From: Diphasiastrum complanatum
Lineage: Eukaryota > Streptophyta > Lycopodiopsida > Lycopodiales > Lycopodiaceae
Assembly (NCBI GenBank): GCA_029204225.1
Contig: CM055093.1
Location: 24,533,912-24,597,911, forward strand
DNA: 64,000 nt
Direction: 5' to 3'
Shown here one piece after another: positions 24,677-37,594 of this stretch (position 1 is the stretch's first letter; each line of letters starts with the position of its first letter). Under the pieces are notes generated by a model that worked only from the letters and a program-made list of their open reading frames with translations, searched no databases and was not told the DNA's origin. A program made the position numbers and the translations under genes.

Positions 24677-24733
24677 AAGCATGGTGGGCCCATAACCCAC
24701 AGGTCCCAGGATCGAAACCTGGCTCTGATACCA
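24677..24733 (-). other. Extended primer-binding site copied from initiator tRNA-Met
   Basis: On the plus strand the 57 nt match the 3' part of plant initiator tRNA-Met from the D-stem side through the CAT anticodon (GGGCCCATAACCC), the variable and T arms (GGATCGAAACC) and the acceptor end, including CCA (24731-24733). Nuclear plant tRNA genes do not encode CCA, so this comes from a mature tRNA. It abuts the LTR at 24735. Normal primer sites copy about 12-18 nt. One change (CATGG for CGTGG) is visible near 24681. It is not a tRNA gene. Confidence 0.85.
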
Positions 24734-24734
24734 A

Positions 24735-25215
24735 TGTAAAGACCACTAGGGAAAACCTCTAAGATGAGGATAGGTGAACACAATAGGAGACATGTTGGAG
24801 TGAAACCACCCATCCAAACCTAGACGAGATCCTGGATCTGGCCCCCGAGCCATGCCATGTGAATGCTTGAGGAGAAGAGAGCACCTAGTAACCTGAACTA
24901 GTAACCTGAACAAGAGCTATCGACGGGAGAATCTCTACCCCAATATATAGAGTAGCATGAACTCATGCAATCCCCATGCAGTCCAACTATAAATAGGTCA
25001 CAACTCCCATACGGTCCTTATGCATATATCAGTCACACGTACATGCACTACTCCATATGTCTCAATTAGAGTGTCTGGATCCTCTCAAGGTAATTAGTCA
25101 CAAATTGGCCTTGACATGGAATTAAATCGAGGCATAACCAATAATCTCGAATACCGGAGGGCCGGTCCACCATATAAGGACTATTTCATGTCCTTAGCTG
25201 AATATGGCTGTACCA
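24735..25215 (-). repeat. 5' LTR of the outer LTR retrotransposon
   Basis: About 481 bp between the primer site and the target duplication CCACA. Plus-strand ends are TGTAAAGACC and GTACCA, giving canonical TG...CA. On the minus strand transcription would start in this LTR and run left. Confidence 0.75.
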
Positions 25216-25900
25216 CCACATCTCTCCACACTGCCGCCATTCTAGCCTTTCCTTCTAAGCCTCATAAAGGCAAATCCACACATTCTTCACCACCCCGCCC
25301 TCTACACCCCCCATGGTATGACGCCAAATGTCGCTCTCTCCTCCTGACATTCATACCATCATATACTTCGCCGTAAAAAGTGTGCCTATGATGACTCCAA
25401 AGGAAAACGTCTTGTTGACCTTTTTAGCTCTTCCTCAAGTGCTACTTCCGCACAGCCCGCTCCACCTTTCTCCTCCTCCTTCACTTTCTATGCCTGTGGT
25501 AGTTTCTATCTCCCCATCAAATCCTATTCCTGACGACCCTACAGTAGCTCTTCCTTTGACTCTGAATAATCCAAAATCATCTTTGCCTCCATTTTTCATG
25601 ATCTTTGTTATTCATGCGGATCAAGAACGTTCATTCCAGTACCTTAACAACCACCAAGAAAGACATGCTTCTCACGAATCTATGATCCTGGCTATGCAAA
25701 TGCACCTCCAAAAGCTGGATATGTCCCTTGGGCTGGATTTATATATCTTCAGATATCCATGTTATCACACATGATTTGTGGTAAGCCCTCATTCCCACAT
25801 TTAATCGTCCTTGCCGAGTTTGTTGTTCCTCTTGTCCAGGTGGAGGCTATCGAACAAACAGGATTCATTTCTACTGTTTATCTTCAGAAGAAAGGGACAT
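25216..25900 (+). mobile_element. Right half of the interrupted LINE, scrambled
   Basis: Resumes ORF2 exactly where 13401 stopped (HTAAILAFPSKPHKGKSTHS, then PPWYDAKCRSL). At about 25440-25490 it switches into ORF1 N-terminal sequence (VVSISPSNPIPDDPTVALPL, then a HLQKLDMS helix). At about 25740 it switches back to ORF2 C-terminal sequence (MICGKPSFPHLIVLAEF). No stem-loop or CT tail is found at its end. It is a rearranged chimera of one family, or several overlapping insertions. Confidence 0.75.
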
Positions 25901-26355
25901 AGCCCCTCTAATCAGTTGCGTGTTGGTGAAGACATTTCCTCTCCAAGAGTTTACAAGCTCAACTCCAATCAACCACATAAAAGAGAACATACAAGATCAA
26001 ATCAAGTACTGAGTACATTCACATTATAATAATTAACAAATAAAGATATTACATCACGAGCATGATGACGGCCTCATCTGCTGTAAGTAAAATCTCAAGA
26101 AGTCATGTCAAAAACCACCAGAAAACTGCCTGTAGACATGAACATGCAAGAAAACAAATGGAGCACTTATGTGCTTGTGCTTCATGGCCGCTGTGAAAGT
26201 CATAGACACCAATGCCCAATAGTGCATCTGTTTTTTACTTCTTCAAGATGAACGGTAGCTTCAGCATGTACTGTCAAATCTATTCGAAATAGAAAAGTTC
26301 ACTATTTAGTGGTACAACTGTGCTGGTTAGAATTTACCTAGTGCATATCAATTAC
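25901..26355. other. WDR6 intron sequence
   Basis: Follows the donor of the exon ending at 26356 on the minus strand. No domain, repeat family or further WD exon is visible before LINE sequence begins near 25900. The intron continues to the left beyond base 1, so it is over 26 kb long. Confidence 0.6.
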
Positions 26356-26554
26356 CTGCATATCAAGTGACACATCCAAGCAGACAATTCGACACTTCAA
26401 TTCTGATTTACAAATCACCAGTAAAAAAGCCTCCCTACTGGAACGATTCTCATGCTTCTCTGAAATTTCATTTGCCACATTAGTAGAGCCTGGAAAGCTG
26501 TCATTCAGATACCAGCACCGTAGCCATCCTCTGGGATTGGTGGTGAAGACATAT
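26356..26554 (-). CDS. WDR6: WDR6 exon F
   Basis: Acceptor ATATGCAG, donor ATGCAG|GTAATT. It encodes YVFTTNPRGWLRCWYL, a family signature following FWCKxLG, and ends CRIVCLDVSLDMQ in phase 0. The next exon is not in the window. Confidence 0.9.
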
Positions 26555-29500
26555 CTGCATATAATGTATTGATGTAGATTGTCAATGTATAAGAATGACA
26601 TACATAGATTTGATTCCCCAAAAAAGTAAACTGGAATTGGCAAAGATAGTGATAAACTCTGAACATGCACTTTTGGTGATGGCTCATTGGGTTACAGTTT
26701 AATAGATTCAGGGGAAACTCATTAGTTAAATAACAGCACCCATTTGATTTTTCGCATCAACTTAAACAGTGTGATATATTTTTATGTTAATCTTCATATA
26801 CCAGTAGATGTTCACTACCATGTCAAAAACAACAAGGCACAAACCTCAGGCCAATAGTGACGAACCATCTCCAAATCACTTGAAAGAGAATATTGATGTT
26901 GAGTGTCAGAAAGTACCCACACCATAACAAAACAATGTGCATCCACTTCTATGTCAGTCAATCTGCAACACCCATACCATGAATACCACTATGCATAGCA
27001 TGAGCTCTGTGCCACAATATCCCAACTCAGCCCATCTTGCCCACAACTAGGTGCAACTCATATGCATCGTAATACATCCACTTTACCTATAATTGACCCA
27101 ACGGGGTTGGCTCAGTTGGTTAGATTGGCATCCAAACTTTCTTTGGTCCCAAGTTCAAGCCTCTCCTTGGAAACCAAGAAGCACTTTACCTATAATGGAT
27201 TCATGAAAAGAAAGTACTGAGTTTTTATAGGGGACACTCAGCCATGATAAAGGATTAAGGAGCAAAACCCATGAAGTGTGCTCTCTTCTTACCATAGAAA
27301 TAGAAGGAAAACACACATCATGGCTTTAGCTTGCTCATAATAAAACTAAACCTTGAAAAAAGGTGCTGGTGGTCAACATGCAGCGCACCACTAAAGACGG
27401 AACAGTTTAGCACAAACCCATTAGTAGGAAGAGTGCAGAAAAAGAACCTACAAGGTTTCATATGATCGAGAAACTAAGTACCTATTGCATCTTGTCTGAT
27501 AAAACCAAGGTTCTGTTTCTTTGCAAATATAAACAGCAAAAACACACAACATTGTTAGGATTCACTGTCAGGATATGGACACCTTGATCCCAAAGATTTG
27601 CACCAGAAGACTCCTAATAATTGTCGTTCTTCTTCCGCAAACCACGAACAATTGAGGCTGGCTTGGGACTGTGCACTTTTGCAATTCTCTATAACCATAA
27701 CTTTTCCCTGACTGTCACCAGCAACTATCCAGTCTTCACCATTTATTGTCCGTGAACCATAAACCAGTACATCCATACAAACAAAAGGTACTTGTCCATT
27801 TCCATCTTTCAAGATATGCCAGTGTCCACTTCCGTTCGATGTAATTTCAACAGCATAAATAAAGCCATGATTAGTTGCTACGTAGAAGAATGAGGGATCA
27901 GCCAGTGCCAGACACCGGACATATTCACTTTTGCTGCAACATCATGGAACCATACGAATTACTTCATTATTTGCTCCTAAAATAAGCTTTATCAAGTTAG
28001 AGCACGTTTAATATGTACTTCACATAGAACACCAAATGTCAAATAGCCAAATGTGGTTTGAAGATCACAGACTTTAACAGCAATTTGAATATATAAAAAA
28101 ACTAATCAATTAAAAAGCAATCAGACCAGCTGAAAATGATCATGTACCATCCTTGCTAACCAAAAAATGCACTATGTAAGCTCTCACCATCAACCCATTG
28201 GAGGAAATGAAGGTATGGCTTTGGAAAGGATGCTAACAAACCAAAGCTTGTTGACAGTCAGCAATAATGGTATGTACTTGCTCAAAAAGAAAATTCTTAA
28301 ATTTATGTAAATCAATCTATGTCCATAATAGGACCAAGAAATATGAAACATCAGTAGAGGAAATGGCCACGATCTAGTGTATGTACTATCTCTCCACAAC
28401 AAGAAATTATATGAATTTTGACATATTGTGCACAAAAAGCTTTAAATAACATCAAAACAATTGCAAATCATTTTCAAAAGATCTCTCTCTCCTTCTCCAG
28501 CGGCCAAGGATGGCGGATGCCTCCATTGCTCTGTTGTGGGCCTCCTCCGTCGCTGTTGCTGCTGGCCCTCCATCGCTGCCCTGTTGGGCCTCCATCGCTG
28601 CTCTACCCTGAGCTGCTCGCCCTCCATCGCTACTCTACCCTGTCCCTGCATCGCTGCTCTACCCTGTTGGCCCCCATGCGTACCTTCCTGCCATTATGGC
28701 TGATTGGCAATCAGAGAATTGGAAGGGGAACAAGAAAACCCCTCCCCCTTCTCCCTTTGTTTTTTCAGCCATCCCTACTACGGCTCCAAATCCCTTTACC
28801 TTGCCCCCTCCCTCTCCTGCTTCCTCTCCCTCGCCCCTACCCTCCACTCCCGCATCCTCTACCTCTTCTCCTACTGCCACTACCCCCTCTACTCTTTCTT
28901 CCTCCTCTCCCTCTTTCACCCCTTCATCTTCATCCTCCTTGTCTCTGTCTCTTTCAGCTGAATTTCTGTCTGGTTTCCCCCACATTATTGAGTCTCTTCA
29001 AGAGACCAATGTATCCTTGCTTGCGTCAATCAAGCAACAAGCATTCCAAATCTCCACCCTGGAGAATACGGTTTTGGTCCTCCAGGGCAAAGTTGGCATT
29101 CTTGAGGTTGATGTTACTTATCTCAGGAACGAATTGGAATTAGATAAAGAGGAAGAAGAAGGAAGCGACAATGCAGATTCAGAAGCTTTGGCAAAGCGGC
29201 TTCAAGAGCGGGTTCACTCCTTGGAGCAGCAATTTCAGCAATCGAAGAGTTCTTGGGACGACATGCTCAAGGGATCTAAGCAGGTTATTTTTGAATCTAT
29301 TCTAGAACATCAAAAACGAGATCTCAAGGCCCTCAATGTCAAGGTTAGAGGAGCTTCTTTTGCAGGTAAGGACCTCGTGGCTGGCAAATGCTTTCATTCA
29401 TTCCACCTTTGGTCTCAAAGAGGTTGTCATATCTGCTGCCTCCAATCCACCACAAGTGTTTCTACGTTTCAAGGATGCTTTGTTTCGTCAAAAGGTTCTA

Positions 29501-32491
29501 CGTAAAAGAGGTTGCCTGAAGGGATCTACTATTTTCATGGATGAAGACTTGACGCCCATTCAATGGACTGAGAGAAAGAAAATTAATGCAGATGCCAAGG
29601 CCAACGGCTCTCTTTTGAGACGGACGCCCGGTCTTGGTAAAAATTGCAGAACTTAAAATTTTAGATTCTTCTCCCTCTCCTACGTGAGAGATGTTTGAGC
29701 TACGGTCATTTATTTCCTTCTCTATCCCACTCTACCAGAAATCCCTCGCCTCTACAACCGCACACTCCGTCGCAAAAAACGTGCCTATGATGACTCTGAA
29801 GGAAACCGTATTGTGAACCTCCTTCTCAGTTCCTCCTCAGGTGACTTTTGGCGTGAGTTTATCCCTCGTGCCCCACCCTCTTCTGGACGACTTACATATC
29901 TGGACCGACTATGCTACCCAGCTTTACACTATACCCACTAATACGCCCATCTCCATCTTTCCTCGACCTTCAGACTTCACCTTTTTCGCCCCTGACTTGG
30001 TTCGGGTAGCAATCAAAAAGCTAAAAACCCACCGCACCAGGGACATTGAGGACCTTGAATCTGAGCTACTGATTCACGCCCCCCATACCCTTGCACCTAC
30101 ATTATCCACTCTCCTTAACCATGTTGTTGTTGAGGGCTTCCCATCCTCTTGGTGCACCAACATCATACATCCTATCCACAAAAACGGTGACCCCATGGTA
30201 CCTGGTAATTACCGCACTACTATGATTGGGCACGTTCTCACGAAGTTATATGGCACCATCCTCCAGTCTGCAGTTAGCTCAGAGGCAGAGTCCAGGAAAT
30301 TACATGCTTTGGTTCAGGCAGGGTTCCGCGCTTATTATTCCACTACAGATCACATATTCACACTTCGAGCCCTTATTGAGGAAGTTAGACACAGGAGAGA
30401 AAAGGTTTACTGTTGTTTTGTGGACTTTAAGAAAGCCTTTGATTTTGTTCCACGCCCATTACTTATCCAGAGACTCCGTGACCTGGGGTTCTCTACAGAT
30501 ATTATTCTAGTCGTCATGGCTCTCTATGAGAGGGTCTTGGGCTGCTTTCGTCATGGTAGTGGCATCTCTGAGCATATCTGGAGTACTATTGGGGTTAAGC
30601 AGGGATGCTCTCTCTCACCAGTTCTCTTTGGGTTATATATTGACGAGCTAGAGCAGGTCATTTCTTAGTGTGATGGGGATGGTTGCCGACTTGGGGACAT
30701 GTACCAGAGAGGGATTACAGAGACAGTTGGATTGTTTACACACCATCTGTACCCAGTGGGATTTAGGGGTGAACCTCTCGAAGACCAACATTATGGTCTT
30801 CAATACTTCTCAGGCCCTCATGCAGCGCCAGGAGCTTACCCTTGATGGACAATCCCTAGAGGTGGTCTCTTCCTACACTTACCTGGGTGTGCTCTTCTTT
30901 GGTCCTACCTTCAATATGAGACAAGTGGCTACTTCTAGACTTGGGAAAGGCCACTCTTCCCTAGTCCAGCTGGAGAGATTCTGCTTCCGTAAGTCTATTC
31001 GGGATGCCCCGAGTAAGTGCAGACTGTTTGGCGTCACCCCTTCGGCCTTGTATGCAGCAGAGATATGGTGTACAGGACTATGATCTTCACACTAGTCCAG
31101 CATTTCACGCTTACAGACCACCATGCTAGCTCGCATAATCCGAGCGAAGCCCTCGGTTCCACATGAGATCATCCTTGCGGAGTTTGCCACCCCCCTATTC
31201 AGCTTGAGGCAGCCTTCCTGCTTATCAAATACATCCAGAGAGTTCAGGCACTTCCTGATACAGAGCAGCGATATACACGACTTGCACTTATGTCCTCTCA
31301 TCACCTTCAGACCCAGGGATACCGGCTATCATGGTTCTCTCAGGCATCACACTTTCTCATGGAAGCATTTGGCATCACTATCATCGATCTCCCTTTGGGC
31401 ACACACTATTACATTAGACGTTTTCTATACAGAGCATATCTCGACCGTACTTGGCGACACCAGCTGGGGGTGAAGCCTCGGACTCACTTTCTGGAGCAGG
31501 ATGCCACTAGTCTTCCAGTTTTACCTCGTTATTTGTCCTCTAGACTATCACACAGACTCCGTTTCACTTTGGGACAGTTCAGAGTCTCCTCACATCAGTT
31601 GGCTATTGAGACAGGCAGATTCCAGGGTACACCACGAGAGGAGAGACTATGCCTGCTATGTCCCATACATGAGATAGAGTCCGAGGAGCACTTCATCTTC
31701 AGATGCCCCATATATTATGAGATCAGAGAGAGATATCACAGTTTATTCCGGGACATGCCTACTACACTCAGAGCACTGATTGGATATGAGGATTCTCGTT
31801 GTGTCGCACTTATGCTACGGGAGATGGTCTTGTTGTGCCAGGATATGTACCAGATAGCTCACCAGCCACCTCCTAGCTCTCAGGCTCAGATTACGTCTTT
31901 CATCACCAGGAGACGGACACGGTCTGATGACGATGACGACGACATACTACCTCACCGATGTCAGAGACAATGTATCCCTCATAGTCATGCAGCAGTTTGC
32001 AGTTCATGCCATGTTACGAGAGCACACAGTTTTCACCCTCCTAGACGACGTCAGCGACGGCCCATGTTACCTCCTGTTGCAGCTCGTATCACATCCTTTT
32101 TCAGCAATAACACTACATGATAATACTCTACTGCTGGCAGCTATTTTGCTCCCCCTTATGGACAGTTGGCAGTTTGTAGTTTACAGTTATATTGCTCATT
32201 TCTCTCCTATGTATATTTTTCTTTTTTTGGAGACGTTTATATACGCTCTCTTGGTTTTCACATACTTGACATGTACTCCATTTGGTCTTATATGCCTTTT
32301 GGCATGGAAAAGACATTAATAAAGCTTTCTTCTTTCTTCCTCCTGCGTGAGAGATGAGCTTTTTTACATAGCGATTTACGTTACATTTTAGTTTAGTTTT
32401 CGGTTGACGGCATGGTCCCGTCCGAGTTCCACTTGCTCTGTTGTACTCCTTTTCGTCTTATACGCCTTTTGGCACGGAAAAGACGTTAATA

Positions 32492-32546
<55 letters not shown>

Positions 32547-34268
32547 ATGGCGCCTCCTCGTAGGAAGATGGCGCCACCCCTCTCCTCTCTCTCCACCTCC
32601 CCGGGCTCCCTCTCTCCCCTCCTTCCCATCGCTCCAGCTGCATCTGCTGCTGCTGCTGCAGCAGCAGCAGCACTCCTTCGCTGCAGTGCCCTTGCCCTCC
32701 CCCTCCCTCGCTGCTGCTGCTGCGCCTGCGCCCATTGACACTGACGTTGCTGCTGCAGTTGTGCCCACTGATACTGCTGCTACTGCGCCCACTATGACTG
32801 CTGCTGCTGCGCCGTCCTCTTCTCCCTCTTCTTCTGCTCTTCCATCTTAATTAGGCATCAGGATATTCAGCTGATAGGACTGCTCCAATTACGACTTACA
32901 GGGAACATTTACTACATCTAGGGGACTCTCATGAATTGGTCACATACAATGGCCTTTCTCGATGGTCTTCTTCAGGTGACTTCACATACCATTTGCACAG
33001 TGGAGGTCACAAAATAGTTCGCTACCTCATGAGCTCACTATCTTTCATCCCATCTCAGATTTAATTGTTTCCCCCGCCACTTTGTTTGACCATTCCTCCC
33101 TCTCTTTCCAACTGGATTGACCAACCCAAAACTAGCCCTCATCCTAATCATGTGCCGCAATACACTTTCCCCTAAAAAAATCACAGAAATTGAAACCTTG
33201 TTTCACCTTTCTTGCGGTTTGCGGCGGAAAGAGGTTGTAACATTTGGTAATAGAGCCACCGCACTCCGTAGGTGGGTTTGCTCGATCCGTAAGTGGCAAA
33301 CAGTAAGTTTGCAATCTTCTGATCCTGATTTCGTCGCTTCAAGCCAGATTCGACTTTTGTCTGATTTTCCTTAGTTTCTCAGTTTTTGAATTTTGCCAAG
33401 AAAAAAACGGTGGCAGTTTTCTGTAGCTGCGCGCAGGTGCGCAAGCAAGCAGTGGGTGGGCAGCCGGGCGGGGTGGCCGAGGGCAGATGGTGCACGAAGG
33501 GCGCGCAGGTAGGTGGGCCGCAACCAACCAACCAGGCAGTGATGGCGGGGGGGTCAGCAATGCGTAGACGCACAGCTGTGGCACGCTGGTGCGCTGCACC
33601 TACGCCTGCGGATCTGCATACCTGCTGTGTGGCGGGACAGGCTGCTTAGGTGGCTCGAGAGCAATCTGCCACCTCACCCAACTGCCTATGTGGAGCTCTT
33701 GCTGGCCAGGAAACAGGCTAGGTGGCAAGAGTAGAGTCTGCATGAGGGAGAAGTACATCCCTTTGCAGTTGGTTTCATGTGAAGAGGGAGTGGGTGGTGG
33801 AGTGCTACCTATTGTCACATCTCTTTCTTGGCTAAGTACAAATCTTGGTGGCAGCCATGGACAATACCACTTTGATTGTGTCTAGCTTGCAAGTTTGAGA
33901 GTGTGATACTTCTTCTCTTGTTATACTTGTATTCTTCTTCTCTTTCTCTTGCCTATCCTCCTTCATAGCTGAATTATGGATCCTAGCCCTTCCACACAGC
34001 CTTTGTCTCCTCATGTGGAGGCTATGGCCCCTACCTCTACCTCGAGGCTTGGATTCCGATACTTTGATGTCGGCTATCAACAATCTATACATCGATTATG
34101 CACACACACTCTCATATTCGCATTTATCTTAGTTTGCATTAGATGTTTCTTTATTACAACTTCGGAGACGTTTTATATGCTCCCATTGTTACTTGACATG
34201 TACTTCATTAGTCTTATATACCTTTTGGCATGGAAAAGACATTAATAAAGCTCTCTCCCTCTCGCCCC

Positions 34269-34318
<50 letters not shown>

Positions 34319-37300
34319 CGATGGCTCTCCTGGCGCGATCTCTCCTGGCGCGATCCTGCTGACACGATGGCTCTGCTGCCCTTCTCCTACTCTGCTGACC
34401 TGTTAAACGCTGGCCTCGCTGACCTGTACCGCTCCATTCGCTGACCTCTGACCTGTAGCTCCGCTGTGCGTCTCCTGCTGGTGATAACCTGATCTTGCCT
34501 AGCGCTACTAGGTGACCCTTAGCTTCATGGCACCCAAGAAAAAAGGGGGTGCTCCATTACACCTCCTACCATTTCTGATCACTCACTCCTACGCCTCTCA
34601 CTGGGTCACATAACCCCGTCTCCTAAAGTTCCACGCTCCTCTTCTACTAACAAACGTGTTCCTTTTACTCACTCTGGACTCGCCAACTACACCACAACCC
34701 TGTCCCAACTACTTACTAACTTCCCTTTCACGGCATCAGTTGAGCAACAAGCCACTTTTCTCTCTAAATCCCTCTTATCTGCGGCGTCCTCATCTTTCCC
34801 CACCAAGACAATATCATCTCATAGACGAGTTCACAACCGCTGGTATGATGCAGAATGTCGCTCTCTTCACAAACATGTGGGATATGCCAGATTACACTCC
34901 CCTACAACACTCAAACAACACTAGAAAAAGTATCATAAAGCCACCAGAACAAAGAAGATAACATACCTACAATCACTCTGCCAAAGGTTGATCGACTCTT
35001 TAGATTCCCCTTCCTCCTCCTTTTTTTGGAAACATTTCACCAGATCCTCTTCGACTTTGGCCCCCATAGCAACCGAATCTTGGGTCGAATATGCCACAAA
35101 ACTTTATACCCTAGACTCCCCTCCTACCTTACTCTCACCATGACCTGCCCGCTGCACACTTTTTACTCCACACATGGTTGAAAATGCCATTAACCATGCC
35201 AAACTTCATAAAACCACTGACTATGATTCTCTAAACATGGATTTCCTAAAACCTATAGCACATCTTATCTCACCCTTTATTGCTCACGTGTTAGACAATG
35301 CTGTGACCTCTGATTTTCCTACCGCATGGTGTACTAATATCCTTCATCCCATTCTCAAGGCAGGTGATCCCATAAATGTAGAAAACTACCGTACTATTAT
35401 GATTGGTCACACTTTGGCTAAGATTTATGGTTCCATTTTACAGACGGTTACTGGATCGTTTGCTGAGACTGAGGATTTACATGCTATGGGTCAGGCTGGG
35501 TTCAAACCAGGATACTCTACCTCAGATCAGACTTTCATTTTGAGATGCATCATTGAGGAGGCACGACATCAGAGACAGAGACTTTATTGTTGCTTTGTGG
35601 ACTTCCGCAAAGCTTTTGACTCAGTTTTGAGACATCTCCTTTTCCAGAGATTATCTCACTTGGCTTCACAGACGAGACTATTGACGCGATCATTACTTCA
35701 TATGAGCGAGTTTGGGCGCGGTTCAGGGATGGTAGTGGTTGGTCCCCGCTGATCCATTCTACCATTGGAGTGAAGCAGGGGCCCCTTCTCTCCTACTCTC
35801 TTTGCACTATATATTGATGACCTCGAGCGGATTATTCGAGAGGAAGGTGGAGAGGGCTGTCCCTTAGCAGACATTATTATCCCCATTCTCCTATATGCTG
35901 ATGATGTGGTTCTTCTCTCATCCTCTGCATCTAGCTTACAGAGACACCTCTCTGCTTTACATCACTTCTGTCAGCTTTGGGGATTGACGGTTAATACTAA
36001 GAAGACCAAAATTATGGTGTTCAACACCAATTGACAGCATATGAGAGATGTGACCTTCTATTATGACGGGCTGCTGATTGAGATTGTGACCTCTTACACT
36101 TATTTGGGAGTACTTTTTTCTGGTCCGCTACTCACATTCCGACCGGCAGCCCTCACTAGACTCCGTAAGGGGCATACCTCTCTTGTTCATATGGAGAGAT
36201 TCTGTTCCACATATTATGTACAGGACCCTACTACCAGATGCTTACTATTTTCTACCACTGTCTCCCCAGCTGTTTTATACTCTGCTGAGACTTGGTCTCC
36301 GGATTTATCATGTGATACTTGGAGGGATCTTACTCGTATCCAGATTCTCATGCTTAGCAGGATGATTAGGGCTAAACCCTCGGTGCCACATGATATCATA
36401 TTAGCGGAGTTTGCTTCCCCTCCCCTGGTCATCGGTGCTATGTTTCAGATCATTACCTTTCTTCACAGGATATCAGAGTTAGACACTTCCAGATATATTG
36501 TTGCTGCTCTCACTTCATCATGCACCATTGCTAGACAGGGGGCCAAGCATTCTTGGTTTGGCAGTGTCTCAGCCCTTCTTCGGACTTGGGGCTTATCCGT
36601 ACTTGATCTTCCGAGCGAGACCCATGCTTATATCAGACAACATATTTATCATAGCTACATACGCACTATATGGTCACAGCCCGACCCTGACAAGGTCAAG
36701 ATACATTTTTATGGCACACATCTACTAGGTTTGGATACTACGGGTACCCCTGTCCTTCCAGCATATCTTACACAGCCATTATCTTTGGTCTACAGTACCG
36801 TATGGGATAGCTCCGAGTCTCTTCTCATCAGCTAGCTATTGAGACGGGTAGATACACGGACACTCCCAGATTACAGAGGATATGTCAGCTTTGTTCTCTT
36901 CATGAGATAGAGGATGAGTTCCATTTTATCTTTCGCTGTCCAATATATTATGAGATCAGGGGGCGTTACCATTGTTTATACAGAGACACCCCTCTCACGC
37001 TGCGATCGTTCCTCGAGTATCCAGACTCCAGATGTGTAGGTCTTCTATTGAGAGAGATGTATACTCTACGAGCTTCACTTCTACCTATCATAGATATGGA
37101 TTACAGCCAGGCTCATATTACCCAGTTTTTCCAGAAGCGAGACAGAGAAGACATTTTCGTTTTGGATTTTGAAGTCCCCACTCGGATATCGAAGACTCAG
37201 AGAGTCTCACATACTTCTGCTAGTTCCAGATTCACCAGATCCTCACGGGCTTCTCGCCAGTCTACAGCACGCTCCACTACTACTATCACTCATTATTTTC

Positions 37301-37549
37301 AGCTTACTCGTAGCTAGTCTCTTCCGCAGAGCAGGTGGTTAAGCTCTTGCATTGTACCCTCGCAAGCTGGTGGTCAAGCTTGGATACTTCTTCTTAGAGA
37401 TAGCGAGATAGATATGCTAGTTTCTTGTCTTCTTTTTTGTTTACTAGTACATAAGTCCGTATGCGGACAATGCTCCTCACCTGTTGTATTCTCTTTTGTC
37501 TTATGTACCTTTGGGTACCAAAAGACGTGAATAATAATATTTCTATTTC

Positions 37550-37594
<45 letters not shown>

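Larger units (their letters stand above)
13402..25215 (-). mobile_element. Nested LTR retrotransposon inserted in a LINE
   Basis: Boundaries come from the interrupted LINE and the target duplication CCCCA/CCACA. On the plus strand the element reads TGTAAAGACC at 13402 and ends GTACCA at 25215, a TG...CA pair. The primer site faces left from 24733, so it runs on the minus strand. It contains a decayed gypsy pol (14175-15934), a nested chromovirus (15936-20907), part of a hAT element (20908-22526) and a long leader. The LTR at the right (24735-25215) shares its outer 21 bp with the left end at 13402, but the rest of the left LTR is not alignable by eye. Confidence 0.8.
28499..32340 (+). mobile_element. 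LINE with intact 5' end and internal deletion
   Basis: Starts AGCGGCCAAGGATGGC like the element at 9281, directly after a short CT tract in unique intron DNA. It has the 5' region with CCATCGCTG repeats (28540-28670), ORF1 (28696-29656) and ORF2 from about 29750; the ORF1 end and the whole endonuclease start are missing between them. The 3' end has stem-loop ATGCC-TTTT-GGCAT (32292-32305), ATTAATAAAGC and TTCTTC. It is antisense to WDR6. Confidence 0.87.

Noticed and set aside
24677-24733. Initiator tRNA-Met gene
   Set aside because: The 5' half of the tRNA is absent, encoded CCA is present and an LTR edge follows directly, so it is a copied primer sequence.
26840-26963. Extra WDR6 exon between exons E and F (frame with LTDIEVDAHCFVMVWVLSD)
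   Set aside because: It has AG and GT borders, but including it breaks the phase into exon F. Exon E joins exon F perfectly at the conserved SRYVFT segment without it.
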